From: Thamnidium elegans
Lineage: Eukaryota; Mucoromycota; Mucoromycetes; Mucorales; Mucoraceae
DNA length: 64,000 bases
NCBI GenBank assembly: GCA_025201345.1
Contig: JAIXMG010000044.1
Coordinates: 1 to 64,000, forward strand
Direction of reading: 5' to 3'
In this document: positions 21,564 through 32,370 of the stretch, piece by piece
Numbering within the stretch: position 1 is the stretch's first letter
Layout of the letters: every line of letters starts with the position of its first letter
The notes under the pieces: model-generated
Told to the model about the DNA's origin: nothing
Seen by the model: only the letters and a program-made list of their open reading frames with translations
Databases searched by the model: none
Position numbers and translations under genes: made by a program

Positions 21564-23851
21564 ATGTCTTCAAAACGACCTGTAAAGGCACAAACAGAAG
21601 CAACAGAAACTGTAGATTCTACTGGTCGCCAAAGACAATTAAAAAGAGATGAAGTAAGTTTTTAGTTTATTTTATATTAGTGATTCCTGCAAAAAAAAAA
21701 AAAAGAAAGGTGACTAATAAAGAAAAAAAGACTATTCGTAAAAAACTCGAACAAGAGTTTTCTAAAAAGAGGCCAAATAACTCTTCCCGAACCTTAGGAA
21801 AGAATAGACGTGTGGCTGGTACAGTGTCGGCTTTAAAACCGGGGCAAGCACTCACAGTCAAAGAGTCCATGTTGGTTATGGAATCAGCTCAACTAATGGC
21901 AGCAAACCGTTGTGATTGTGTTTTAGTTATTGATGACAATGATCATCTTTCTGGTATTTTTACCGTAAGTTATATGTATATATATTGAAAGAGAGGAGTC
22001 GTTTTTTTTTTTAGTTGATAAGGAGAGATTAATCAGAATTAAATATATATATATAGGCCAAGGATATTGCATACAGATTAGTAGCAGAAAATTTGGACGC
22101 TAGAACAACACCAGTGATAGATATTATGACAAAAGGACCCATGTGTGTTACTTCGGATACATCAGCAACAGAAGCGTTAAACTTAATGGTATCCAAAGGA
22201 TTTCGTCATTTAGTAAGTTAAACCAATATATGTATATATTAGTATATTTATTTAAATTATAATGAAGCCTGTATGTAATGAAGAAGGGGACATATTTGGT
22301 TTGTTGGATATTACAAAATGTTTATATGGAGCACTTGAGAAGATGGAACGTGCTTTTGGCTCATCACAAGTACTTTATAACGCGATTGAAGGTGTTGAAA
22401 AGGAATGGGCAGGAACACCTGCTCAATTAACAGAATACCTTGAATCCTTACGTCAACATATGTCTTGCCCTAATTTAGAATCTGTATTAGACGGAACTCC
22501 ACCCGCTGAAGTTAAATATAAAACAAACGTTCGAGATATTGCAATTATGATGAAGGAGTTACATACTACTGCTGTATTAGTACATAGGCACCATAATTTA
22601 GCTGGTATCTTTACTTCGTAAATATTTTTTTTTTTTAATTTTTTTTTTTTGGTATTTAAATTATTATTATTTTTATTGTAGAAAAGATATTGTACTTCGT
22701 GTTATTGCAGCTGGTTTAAATCCAGAAAATTGTACTGTAGTAAGAGTCATGACTCCTAGTCCTGATACTGCTTCTCCCGATACAACCGTTTTGGATGCCT
22801 TAAAACTAATGAATGGTAAAAAAAAAAAGGCATAGTTTTTTTTTTCTTTCTAAAATCTTATTGCATTTTTTTTTTTAGAGGGGCATTATTTAAATTTACC
22901 TGTACTTGATAATGGTATTGTTATTGGTATGGTTGATGTATTAAAACTGACATATGTTACATTGGAACAAATGAATGGCATGGATGGAAGACAAGGTCCA
23001 GAAGGTAAATGCACATGTACATGCTTATTTTCACGTGGTATTTACATACATTATTATTATTAGGTGGCCCCATGTGGGGTCGATTTTGGGATAGTTTTGG
23101 TGCTGTAGATATAGCAGAAAGTGGTTCACAAATTTCAGATACATCGTCTCATTTACACAGTAGATCGATGATTTCAAACACTATATCTCCTCAACCTTCA
23201 ACTTCTCTTTCGCAACTCAAGAGTTATTCTGATATATCCCCTAACGAGTCCGCTAGTATGGTAAACTATAGCAACCAAGATCAAGTATCTTCTGTTGCTA
23301 TGGCAGATGATCCTACAAAGTTTACTTTTAAATTTACCTCGGCAAAAAATAAGACACATCGTGTAGTATGTAAACCGGGATTTAATGAATTATTGGAATC
23401 TGTACGAGTTAAATTATTGCCTGAACATGGTGATGATGTAGGTGATCAGGAGTGGTTAAGTATGTCTTATTTAGACGACGAAGAGGATAGTGTCCTGATG
23501 TCCTGTGATGCCGATGTGGCAGATGCAGTCAATTTGGCAAAAAAGGTGGGACAAACTCGTGTCAGATTATTAGTGCAAGATCAAACACAACAAAAAGTAA
23601 CATCTAATGTAGATGCTTATACCAACCCACCTTCCATTATAAAAGAACAAATGACTATACCACCACCACCGCCACCACAAACTACTGTACCCCCAGCTAC
23701 TGCACAAATTAAAAGGAAATCAACCAAGAAATCTACCCCAACACCACCACCTGCTGCTAAACAAGTAGACTTACTTTTACCTGCTGCTATTGGATTTTTA
23801 GGTGTTGTGATTATTGGTGTATTTTCATATTCCAGATTACAAAATAAATAA
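21564..23851 (+). CDS. Four-CBS, PB1-domain, tail-anchored protein (fungal Mug70-like)
   Basis: Model: join(21564..21653,21731..21964,22057..22212,22268..22617,22682..22815,22879..23004,23064..23851), 625 aa. Two CBS pairs follow a basic N-terminus: CBS1-2 at about 50-180 (VSALKPGQALTVKESMLVME to the RHLPVCNEEGDIFGLLDITK segment) and CBS3-4 at about 210-360. A PB1 domain occupies about 440-530 (FTFKFTSAKNKTHRVVCKPG). A single C-terminal membrane helix (LLLPAAIGFLGVVIIGVFSY) would anchor it with the domains in the cytosol. CBS modules usually bind adenosine nucleotides. The first intron ends in a purine run (aaaaaaag) preceded by a gactaat branch-type motif. Confidence 0.87.
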
Positions 23852-23901
23852 TTTAGTTACATATTTACAAATTTCTTTAATTATAATAGTGAAGATATAA
23901 T

Positions 23902-26801
23902 CTAATGTGTCTCTACACCCATTTCTAATAATAATTTATCCACTTCTTCTATACTTGTTTCTACTTCTGAATTAAGACTAGCATCCATATCCTCTGTTGG
24001 CAGTTCTTCTTCTCTTCTATCAAATGCACCAAATAAATAATCTGCCATAGCATCATCAATAATATTATGGTTCTCTTCTTCTCGTGCTGGATTTTCCGAT
24101 TCCTTAGTAGTAGTAGTAGTAGTAGGTATATAATTGACATCATCTAAATAATCTCGTTCATCTTGTTGAGCTTGTATCGTTCTTTCATCAGGTTGCTCCC
24201 ACAAGTCTCGATTGGATTTGAATTTTGGAATTAAAGCCTCGACAAACAAAAGTGGATATACTTTTGCTGCTTTAAAGAATTGATACGTAGAATATTGTAT
24301 AAATTCTGTTAACATAGTAAATTCTTTTGTATTAGGCATACGATAAGCGTCACATAATATTTTGTTGAATAAGTCTAAAACAGGAAGCTATAGAAAAATT
24401 ATTAATTATTTATACCTCTCTCGCTTCTTTTATGTATATATATATATATATATATTACCTTCCAGAACAGGTGTTCAGCTCGTCTCTTGACCATAATTCT
24501 ATGGAACATACTGGCAATACATGCCATATATTTAGGTTCCAAATCTTCATAACCTTCTAACAATGCGCAATAGGTATGAACAACATCAGAGGACATATAA
24601 CGCTACATAACAAAAAAACACAGCATAAGAGGAACTGGATATATCATGTTTTTATCTATATATATATATTTACCTTTTCAAATGAGTCAAACTTGAATAC
24701 TTGATCTTTATAAGCAGCATTATTATCTCTGGCTTCTTCTTCATTCTCACTCTCTTCGACATCAGCAATCAACGGTTCTTCCTCCTGTTGACCCGAGTTG
24801 GCCTTTTTAGCTTTTGATCTTGCCTTCTTTCTTGTAAACAAAACCTTTTTACCTTGCTGATACTTATCCAACAATCTCAACAAGACATGGGTCAATAAAA
24901 CAACCGACTTGAGGTACCCATTGGATTGATTTTTATAACAGCGTACAGTTTCAATAAGTAAATCTAAATGTTGTTGTTCATAATACAGATTACTTTGAAT
25001 ATGTTCGGCAATAATACGATACTCTTCAGTTTCTGATTTTGCCATAACACCAATAGTTTGTAACATTTGTCGTAAACAATCCATAGCCATTTGTAATTCA
25101 AACCATTGCTTATTATCCATCGTAATACGCATTTGCTTTAAACAGAACAAGACTGTCTTTAAATCAAGCGCACTAGCAACCAAAGAGAAATCAAAGTCCT
25201 TCGCATCATGATCAATTTCTTGTCCAGGTAAATCTAAATTGTATTCCTTTCGTCGCATAGTTGAATTTTGTTCGTATCCGTGATATTCTAAAAACCACTT
25301 CATGGTATAATGATAACGTGTATAATCATTAGCAAGAATTTTAGCGTCTTCACGTAACATATCCTTCATCATTCTTATATAAAAAGCTTTAAAAAAAAAT
25401 ATATATATATATATTAATATTTTTTTACTGCCACAAAGTCAAATGTTAAAAAATTTACCATTGAAACAAGATTTAATAAAGGATTGTGCTGTCAATTTGA
25501 GGTACATGATGGATTTGGCGTTTTGATATACTTTTCTCACCAAGGCTTTATCCTCTAATTTACGTTTTTTACCTGTACGTCCTGACTGTTTCTGTCCTTC
25601 AATTAATAAAGTTGGATCTGCAAATCCTGCCACTTGACTATGCGATACTCTCTTTTTATCGTCCTAATTTTTTTTTAAAAAAATCTATACAGGTTAATTA
25701 AATAATGAACAACTACAAAAAAAAAATATATATATATTGTAATAATTTACCCATTCTAAAACATAAGTTCCGCCAAATCGATTGTGTCGTGTCGGTACAA
25801 AACCAGTCTTTTGTCTCTTTTTCGTACTTTCAAGTGTTAATAAATCTGACAACTTTGAAGAAATATCAAGCATATCACCACGCTCCAATCCGTTTGTAAT
25901 CCCGAAAGAGAATACCTGTTTAGGATCAACAAACTTGATCAAATTATAAAGGGATTCTAATACCAATACATTCCATTCAGTGGTACCGTCTAGTTTGGTA
26001 CTATTAGAAGCAATAGTCAATAGAAATTCGATTACATCAGCTTCATAGTATCTCATCATTAAAGTTTCTTGCATGTGTGACATACGAATTTGTTCAGGAT
26101 TAGATGACTGTGAAATATTTAAATCGGGAATAGCAGCCAAGTTACGAAACAAGTATAAACCTAAACGAATCGTAGTTTGATCGATAATGGAACGATCACG
26201 TTGAGGAATACGTACAGAGTTCATGATCAATGTTAAAATGGATTCAAAGACACCTTCCGTTAATAAATCAAGTTTGTATTTTCTGTAACAGGACATTAGG
26301 TTTGGATCGTCTTCTTGTTCGTCATCGTCAATACGTTTTTCTACAGGCCATGTCATGGGTACTAGTAACTCAACTAATATGTGCCGTGTCAGAAATTAAA
26401 TTTAAATAAATAAATGTGCGTGTTTTTCTTACCGCAAGCAAGAATAAAACGTAAAGCTACTTCATTACGATCTTTTCGAAAAGATAAAAGTAAAGGTACA
26501 ATATCAGTTTCAATAACATTATATTCAACTAGAGCTTTTAATACAGTTCTTTCGTTATTTCGGCTATCAATGCGAATAGCTTTTTTTAAATCTCTTAAAC
26601 AAGCTACAGTTTATTTAAAAAAAAAATAAGTAACGCTAGAAAAAAAAAAAAATAGATATGAGACGTACCTAAAGCTTCGTCACCAGCACAGTATACTTGT
26701 ACAACAGAATGGTCTTGTTCAACAACTTCTTCTAAACCACCAATAGCAGAACATAAAGTTAGAATGTAACTTCTTGTTTCTTCAATTTCCTCCCGATCCA
26801 T
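23902..26801 (-). CDS. TOF1: Timeless/Tof1/Swi1 replication fork protection protein (one apparent frameshift)
   Basis: Fork-protection complex subunit acting in replication checkpoint and fork pausing. Model: complement(join(23902..24387,24459..24602,24674..25373,25459..25663,25751..26373,26433..26603,26669..26801)). Family blocks: an N-terminal helical repeat (CSAIGGLEEVVEQD), VELLVPMTWPVE, PTRHNRFGGTYVLEW, AQSFIKSCFN and MKWFLEYHGYEQ. The junction 25459/25373 is off frame by one base with any visible splice sites, and the total is one base short of a multiple of three, so a one-base deletion near 25373 is likely. About 820 aa after correction, shorter than usual, with an acidic tail. Upstream MCB-like sites fit S-phase expression. 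Confidence 0.83.
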
Positions 26802-27780
26802 TTATAAAAAAGGTTATTTTTTTTTAAAAAAAAAAGGGAGCGCGTGGTATTAAAAAAGATGGAACGCGAGCAATATTAAATCACGCCAAAAGAGGGACAG
26901 TCACTGGCAGCATGGGTCAAATTAGCGTTAGACATGTTTGACCTCGATATCATGTACACATTTGCCTTGACTAGATAGTTTTTTCTTTTTTTATAACGTA
27001 TTCCTCCGTGTAAAATGACCACACCCAAAATCAATTTCACCGGACGAAGTTTTCGTTACTTGTGGTAGATTTAGACACCCAACTTCTTTTGATAAATTCA
27101 AAGCAGTATCTTTTTCATCTTGTAAGGCAGAGTAATAGTTGTGAAGCTTCGAATGAAATTTAAGCTAGATAACGATAGAGACACAAAGCATGTCATACTA
27201 ACTAGACCGTTATCAACCTAAAATCTTCTCGAGTGTTCTGACATAGTCTGCCCCGATTTTTAAAACGGGACGGTAAAAATGCCTTAAGCATTTAATGGTA
27301 TTGTGGTATGGTGTCCTGTACTTTTTTTTATTAATAATTTGTATAAAATACTTTTTTCCCATTTAAATAAATTAGCTCTTTTCTCCTTTATTTCGTTTTA
27401 CGGTTATTTAAATGTAGGGCTTGGTTGTCAAGCAAAGGAGGGTCAGGAAACCCGTCCCAGCAACGCGTTAGAAGGAGATCGTAGAAAAAGACAGCGCGCG
27501 CGAGAAAAAAGATCCACAAATTCGATAGAATAGGATTCTTGTTAAAGTTCTGGGAGAAAAATAAAGGAGGATGGCGTGAAGCTTTTTTACACTCTTTTCC
27601 CCCTTTTTTTTGTTGTTGTTATTATTGTTGTTTATTGATGTTGATATGGTTACACATGCAGCTTGACAACCACAGTACCCAAATCGCCCCTTCTTTTTTT
27701 TTATGTTTAAAAAGAATTTTTGTTATTTTTACTTTCCTTTTCCCTTTTTTACCATTATTATTATTATTGCTTTATATTAA
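26802..27780. other. Divergent promoter region of TOF1 and the 7-TM gene
   Basis: 979 bp. Contains ACGCG-type cores at 26841-26845 and 26864-26868, a full ACGCGT at 27463-27468 and a CG-rich patch gcgcgcgcg near 27495. The final 150 bp are T/C-rich. ORFs at 27303-27533 and 27539-27820 look like leader sequence, not genes. Confidence 0.5.
26841..26868. promoter_or_regulatory. MCB-like core pair upstream of TOF1
   Basis: Two ACGCG cores on opposite strands (cgcgt at 26841-26845, acgcg at 26864-26868), 40-67 bp upstream of the TOF1 start. MBF recognises ACGCGT in other fungi; these are five-base cores, so the call is tentative. Confidence 0.3.
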
Positions 27781-28815
27781 ATGTATTCACCAGATCAATG
27801 GGAAATCCTCGCAGAAGTAAATAGTGTTGCATGCATTACTATTGTTTCTTTGATATTCGGTAGAAAGATCGCTAGTATTGATGGACCAATACAATATGTT
27901 CGAGGATTATTATTGGCGTTATATGGATTATCATGGGCATTTAATTTAATTGCATGTATGCTTACAAGTACCAACAATGGTAACTCTATCTCTTGCATGT
28001 TGACATTTTACAACGTTGCAATAGTGTATACTGCCAGTAAAATAGTGTTATACTTGTACTTTACGGAAAAAGTAAGTTTTTATATAGTAGCAAGGAGATA
28101 AAAACAAAAAAAGAAAAAAAGAAAAAAAAAGGCTAATTTATTTTTCCTCTATGTATGTATAGATTCATATTATTTCTGTACCAAAGCAATCAAGATTTAA
28201 ATCTCCCTTATATTTGATCAACCTGGGATTACTGATACCAAATATCGCCGTTGCCGTTATTCAAATCATTTACAAGACATATATTATAGCTGAGACCTTT
28301 CCGTTTCACTGTGCAGTCGGTATGGATTTACCTGCTTCGATTATTTCATTAGCATATGACATTATTTTATCATTTTTATATATTGGTATATTTGTAAAAT
28401 ATTACTGTTTCCCTAATACTGCTCAACAAACTGCACATCAATCTTCTTCTTTACATTTAATGGCAAAACGTAACGTGATAGCTGCTATTGCTGCTATGGT
28501 AACTTCTTGTGCTAATTATATTATTTTAATTGGTTTAAATGGTATCGAAAGAGGTCTAGTAGCTTCTAGTGTAGCCGCATTGGTAGGTTTTTTTTTTTGT
28601 TTTGTTTATTATTATTTTTTAATCGGTGTAACTCAATTTTTTATATATAGTCTGTTACAATCATTTGTATGTTTATTCACTGGGTAACTACACATCCCGC
28701 TGAAATCCAATTAAATGAAAGAGCATTACAAAGAGTGAATGGTGATAAACCTGTTCGTCTTGAAATTAAGCAACATCAAGAAGTCGTTGTTTTAACAGAG
28801 TTAAATCGTGTTTAA
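27781..28815 (+). CDS. Seven-transmembrane protein of unknown function, GPCR-like topology
   Basis: Model: join(27781..28071,28163..28582,28651..28815), 291 aa. Seven hydrophobic segments at roughly 15-33, 39-62, 73-94, 112-137, 155-177, 200-222 and 228-248, then a 40-residue polar tail. Cys72 sits at the start of TM3 and Cys147 in the TM4-TM5 loop, the same places as the conserved disulfide of rhodopsin-type receptors. No DRY or NPxxY motif is seen and I cannot name a family. A receptor or sensor is possible, a transporter less so at this size. Confidence 0.7.
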
Positions 28816-29014
28816 AATGCTAACAACTTTATTATTATTCTAATTTTTAATTTTCTCCTTAAATTTTTTTTCTCCTTATTAATTTATATGTATAAACTTT
28901 ATTAGTTACAATGTTGTGTGGGTTTGAGTGTGTGATTGAGTTGTTTGTGTGAGTGTGTGTGTGCGTGTGCGTGAGTTAATATATGACAAAATAGCGGGGA
29001 TATTTATTGTTTTT

Positions 29015-30034
29015 TTACTTCTTTTTGGAAGCGGTAACCTTTCCTTTACCCTTATAAATAGGCTTACCCTTCATCTTGTTATATCCACCTAAACCAGATG
29101 TAGATTCTAATGTGTTTGATTTAGCAAAGCGCTTCTTGCCACCGAAACCATATTTAGCATCCTTTGCAACTCTCTTGTGGTTCTTAGTAGGCTTAGTTTC
29201 AGTCTTTGCACGCTTATTGGTATCTGCCTTGTCCAAAGCAACATCGAAATCATCATTAAGAGTCAAATCGCCACCATCCTTTCTCTTTCTCTTGAGTAAC
29301 TTGATCTTTTCAAGCATTTCTGTCTTTTGCTTTTGTCTCTCTAATTGCTTCTCAACTTGAACCTTCTTACCGAACTTCTTGAGTTGACGTTGACGTTTAG
29401 CTTCCTCAGAGGCCTTTACTGAGGCACTTTCATCTAATAATCTTTGACGAATCTTGGCCATATGTTCATCACTCTTCAACATCTCGGCAAAATAATCTTC
29501 AGGTCTGGAGAAATCAACACCAGCCTTCTTGACAAGCTCTCTACCAAGCTTGGCAGCTTCAAGTGCTTGTTGATAGAATGCTAATTCACGAGCCATATCG
29601 TCCTTGACATCTTCAACAACAACAGGTTCAGTAGAAGTGATGGTCATGGTTTCGATCCAAGGTAATCCCTTTAACTTAAAACTTTCGGTAAGTCGAATCA
29701 TAGCATCCTATCAAAAATAAAAAAAATATTAGATCTAAATTTACAAAACGTCATGTCAAAATAAGTTTTTTTTTTTTACCTCATTGTTAATTCTAGGTCT
29801 AAGAGCACGAGACTTCTTTGTAGAAACTTCTTCTTCAGAGTCTTGTTCCTCATCGTCGTCGTTATTTTCTTCCTCGACATCGGAATCTTGTTCGACATCT
29901 TCTCCTTCAGAACCTTGTTCAAGGACAGGAACTTCGTCATCATCGCTTTCTTCAGCAGACTCTACCTTTTCAACAGTAGGAGTGTTGACTTTCTTTGTTG
30001 CCTTTCTGGCAAGTCTATCAGATTTACGAGACAT
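29015..30034 (-). CDS. EBP2: rRNA-processing protein EBP2
   Basis: Nucleolar factor needed for 27S pre-rRNA processing and 60S assembly. Model: complement(join(29015..29707,29780..30034)), 315 aa. Residues 1-85 are acidic and disordered (E/D-rich runs). The EBP2 core starts near residue 85: LKGLPWIETM, RELAFYQQALEAAKLGREL, FSRPEDYFAEMLKSDEHMAK. A Lys-rich C-terminus includes KFGKKVQVEK, KYGFGGKKRFAKSN and a GKGK tail, all family features. It shares a 169-bp promoter with MED28. Confidence 0.92.
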
Positions 30035-30203
30035 TAAAAAGAAAAAACTTGTGTTTAAAAAAAAGAGCAAAAAAAAAAAAAAAAAAAAAAAAAGTACAAA
30101 AACGAAAAAGATATGCTTCAAAGTAAATACAGTCACATAAGCCACACATGTTTTATCTAAAGCATTTTGGGAGTAAATATGTGTACCTTTATTTTTGTAC
30201 ATA
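30035..30203. promoter_or_regulatory. Short bidirectional promoter, EBP2 / MED28
   Basis: 169 bp between divergent starts, with a roughly 24-A run near 30070-30093. No specific binding site recognised. Confidence 0.4.
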
Positions 30204-30502
30204 ATGAGTAAATTAGTAGATGAACTTGCAAAATCTTTTGACGAATGTTTAGACTCTGTATTATCAGATCCCCAACAACAAAAAGAAGAAGGAAATGAAG
30301 GTACAACAAAACGCGCTTTTATTTTTAAAATTGTAATGTTGATGGAAAATAAATATAGGTTTTGATACCCAATTAAAATCACTAAAAACTACATTTCTCG
30401 AACTTGAAAATTATTTAAGACAAGTACGATTAGATGCACTTGCAGATAGACCATTAGCTATTAAAGAGGTAATATTTGATACCCGTACTTTTGTTTGCTT
30501 TG

Positions 30503-30538
<36 letters not shown>

Positions 30539-30876
30539 TACTTTTTTTTATGTAGACAAATATATTATTACAACGAGATATTGATGTTAAAACCAATATG
30601 ATTACGAAATATACTACAAAGTTGGATGAATGGAACAGTAAAATACCAGAATTAATAGAGAATGGTAAAAGCGCAGTAGCACTTCGAACTGACGGTACTG
30701 ATTTTGAAGGACAGTCAAGGCCAGTTGCTGCTACTACTGTTGTTGCACCACCTATTATTCAAGAAGGAGAGATAGTTGCGGACGAGATACCTAATGGTGA
30801 AATTAAAAAAGAAGATAACCATAAAGACGATGAAGATGACGACGATGACGACGACGTCGAATTTGAAGAAGTCTAA
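30204..30876 (+). CDS. MED28: Mediator complex subunit 28
   Basis: Model: join(30204..30300,30359..30468,30556..30876), 175 aa. It begins MSKLVDELAKSFDECLDSVL, matching the LVDELExSFExC start of animal MED28. The two predicted helices also follow that family (TFLELENYLRQVRL; LQRDIDVKTNMITKYTTKLD). The C-terminus is an acidic, disordered tail with seven consecutive Asp. MED28 is a head-module protein absent from budding yeast, so its presence fits an early-diverging fungus. Intron 2 contains a 34-A run (30503-30536). Confidence 0.85.
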
Positions 30877-31256
30877 TTTTTTATACATGATAATACTGAG
30901 AGGATATTCCGATTAAGCAACTTTAGGTCTGGTAAATGAAACTGACAATACTTTCAATAAATAAACTGAAAAAAAAAAATGTTGTCCACTTTTTTTCTTT
31001 ATACATTATTTTTTATAATTATACATGGTAAGAATATATAATGTATTATAGTTTAACCGGCGGTCTCGATGGTCTCGATGGTCTTTATACTAATACATAC
31101 ATAGTAGATCGTATAATGGTTAAAAAAAAATCTTGTCACTAATTTTTTTCTGCAAAAAAGGTATGCAAATTTATTTATTTATTTTCCCCAAATTTTAAAT
31201 TGGTAGTGGAAACACTGTAAATGAACCTGTACAATATGTATATATATATATATATA
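30877..31256. other. Intergenic with degenerate repeat copy B
   Basis: 380 bp between MED28 and convergent TRM10. Holds repeat copy B (30903-31010), a tandem ggtctcgat duplication at 31061-31080 and a (TA)n tract before TRM10's end. Confidence 0.5.
30903..31010 (+). repeat. Copy B of the degenerate dispersed element
   Basis: Aligns with 21047-21167 end to end with small gaps; best block is the A run + tgttgtcc + T run + tctttatacattatt. Confidence 0.6.
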
Positions 31257-31290
31257 TTATGTATTATCAGTCTCTTCAGTAAAATCATCG

Positions 31291-31323
<33 letters not shown>

Positions 31324-32370
31324 TCTTCTTCCTCTATTTCTACTTCTACTTCTACGCCATTTTTAATAACCATACTCTTTTTTAATTTACGTTCAGGAAT
31401 AACTTCTAAAAATGCCTTTTCCCAATCACGACAATCGAGCCACTTGATCATAATTTCAAAAACTAGATATACATATATGAATATATATAAAATCACTGTT
31501 AAAAACACAATATATGCATAATCTTTTAAACACTAATAATTTACCTTGATTGACAGTTAATACTTTTCTAGAAGCTAAACGGATATAATCCCCAATTGGT
31601 AACTGAGCAGTTTTGATACCAAGTTCTTTTGCCTTATCGTTACATAAATTCTGTATATATGTTTTCTTAGCATACGCTTTCAGTGGTTTTTTTTAAAAAA
31701 AAAACCTGTATACCTTGTGCCTGTTTTTATCTACAATACCACCAATAATATATGTCTTTCCATCCTCCAACTCATGAGCTACATTATCTGAATCAGCAGA
31801 AAGGTATATCAAATCTTCCTTGTTAGGAAACTTGGTCTCTAAAGGCTCAGTAGTAGCCTCAAAATTTCTCCAATTGGTCCAAGATGGTGCCTTTTCATCC
31901 ATGATTTTCTTTAAAGTATCATCAAAAGAAGTAATTGTAATTGGCATGGATTCTTTCTCTGCACGTACATTCGCACTATAACAACGACAAATCTGTTGAC
32001 GCATGGAACTGATTTCTTTTTCGTTCATAAGGTCAGAAAAGGCACAGTCTAAAACGACGTTTACTTTGCCAACTGTCATATATTTGGATTTGGGTCGTTT
32101 AGGTAAAGGTTCTAATATACCATCTTCGACAAGTTGTCGACGTTCAGCACGTTTACGTTTATGTTTGGCTCGCTTTTCTTTGGTACGGTCTGCTTTAGAC
32201 TCTTGCCATAATTCCTCTCGCAAGATCTTCTTAATAGCATTCTTACTTAAACCTGCAAACTTTGGGTCTGTCACGTCGTATTCCTTTCCTAAAAAGATTC
32301 GAATGTTGCCCTTGGGTTCTTTTTCGGTTGCTGTCGAAGAAGGTGGTGTTGTTGATACTGGGTCTGACAT
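31257..32370 (-). CDS. TRM10: tRNA (guanine(9)-N1)-methyltransferase
   Basis: SPOUT-fold methyltransferase that methylates G9 of tRNAs using SAM. Model: complement(join(31257..31462,31545..31650,31714..32370)), 322 aa. Seen: a basic N-terminal arm (KEKRAKHKRKRAERRQ) typical of Trm10, VNVVLDCAFSDLMNEKEISS (SPOUT strand 1 and helix), LIYLSADSDNVAHELEDGKT, and the knot segment YIIGGIVDKNRHKN followed by GIKTAQLPIGDYI. The C-terminus ends in an acidic run of about 14 Glu, which varies in length in the family. Confidence 0.93.

Noticed and set aside
27303..27820. ORFs before the 7-TM gene
   Set aside because: T-rich leader sequence, out of frame with the gene, no protein-like composition.
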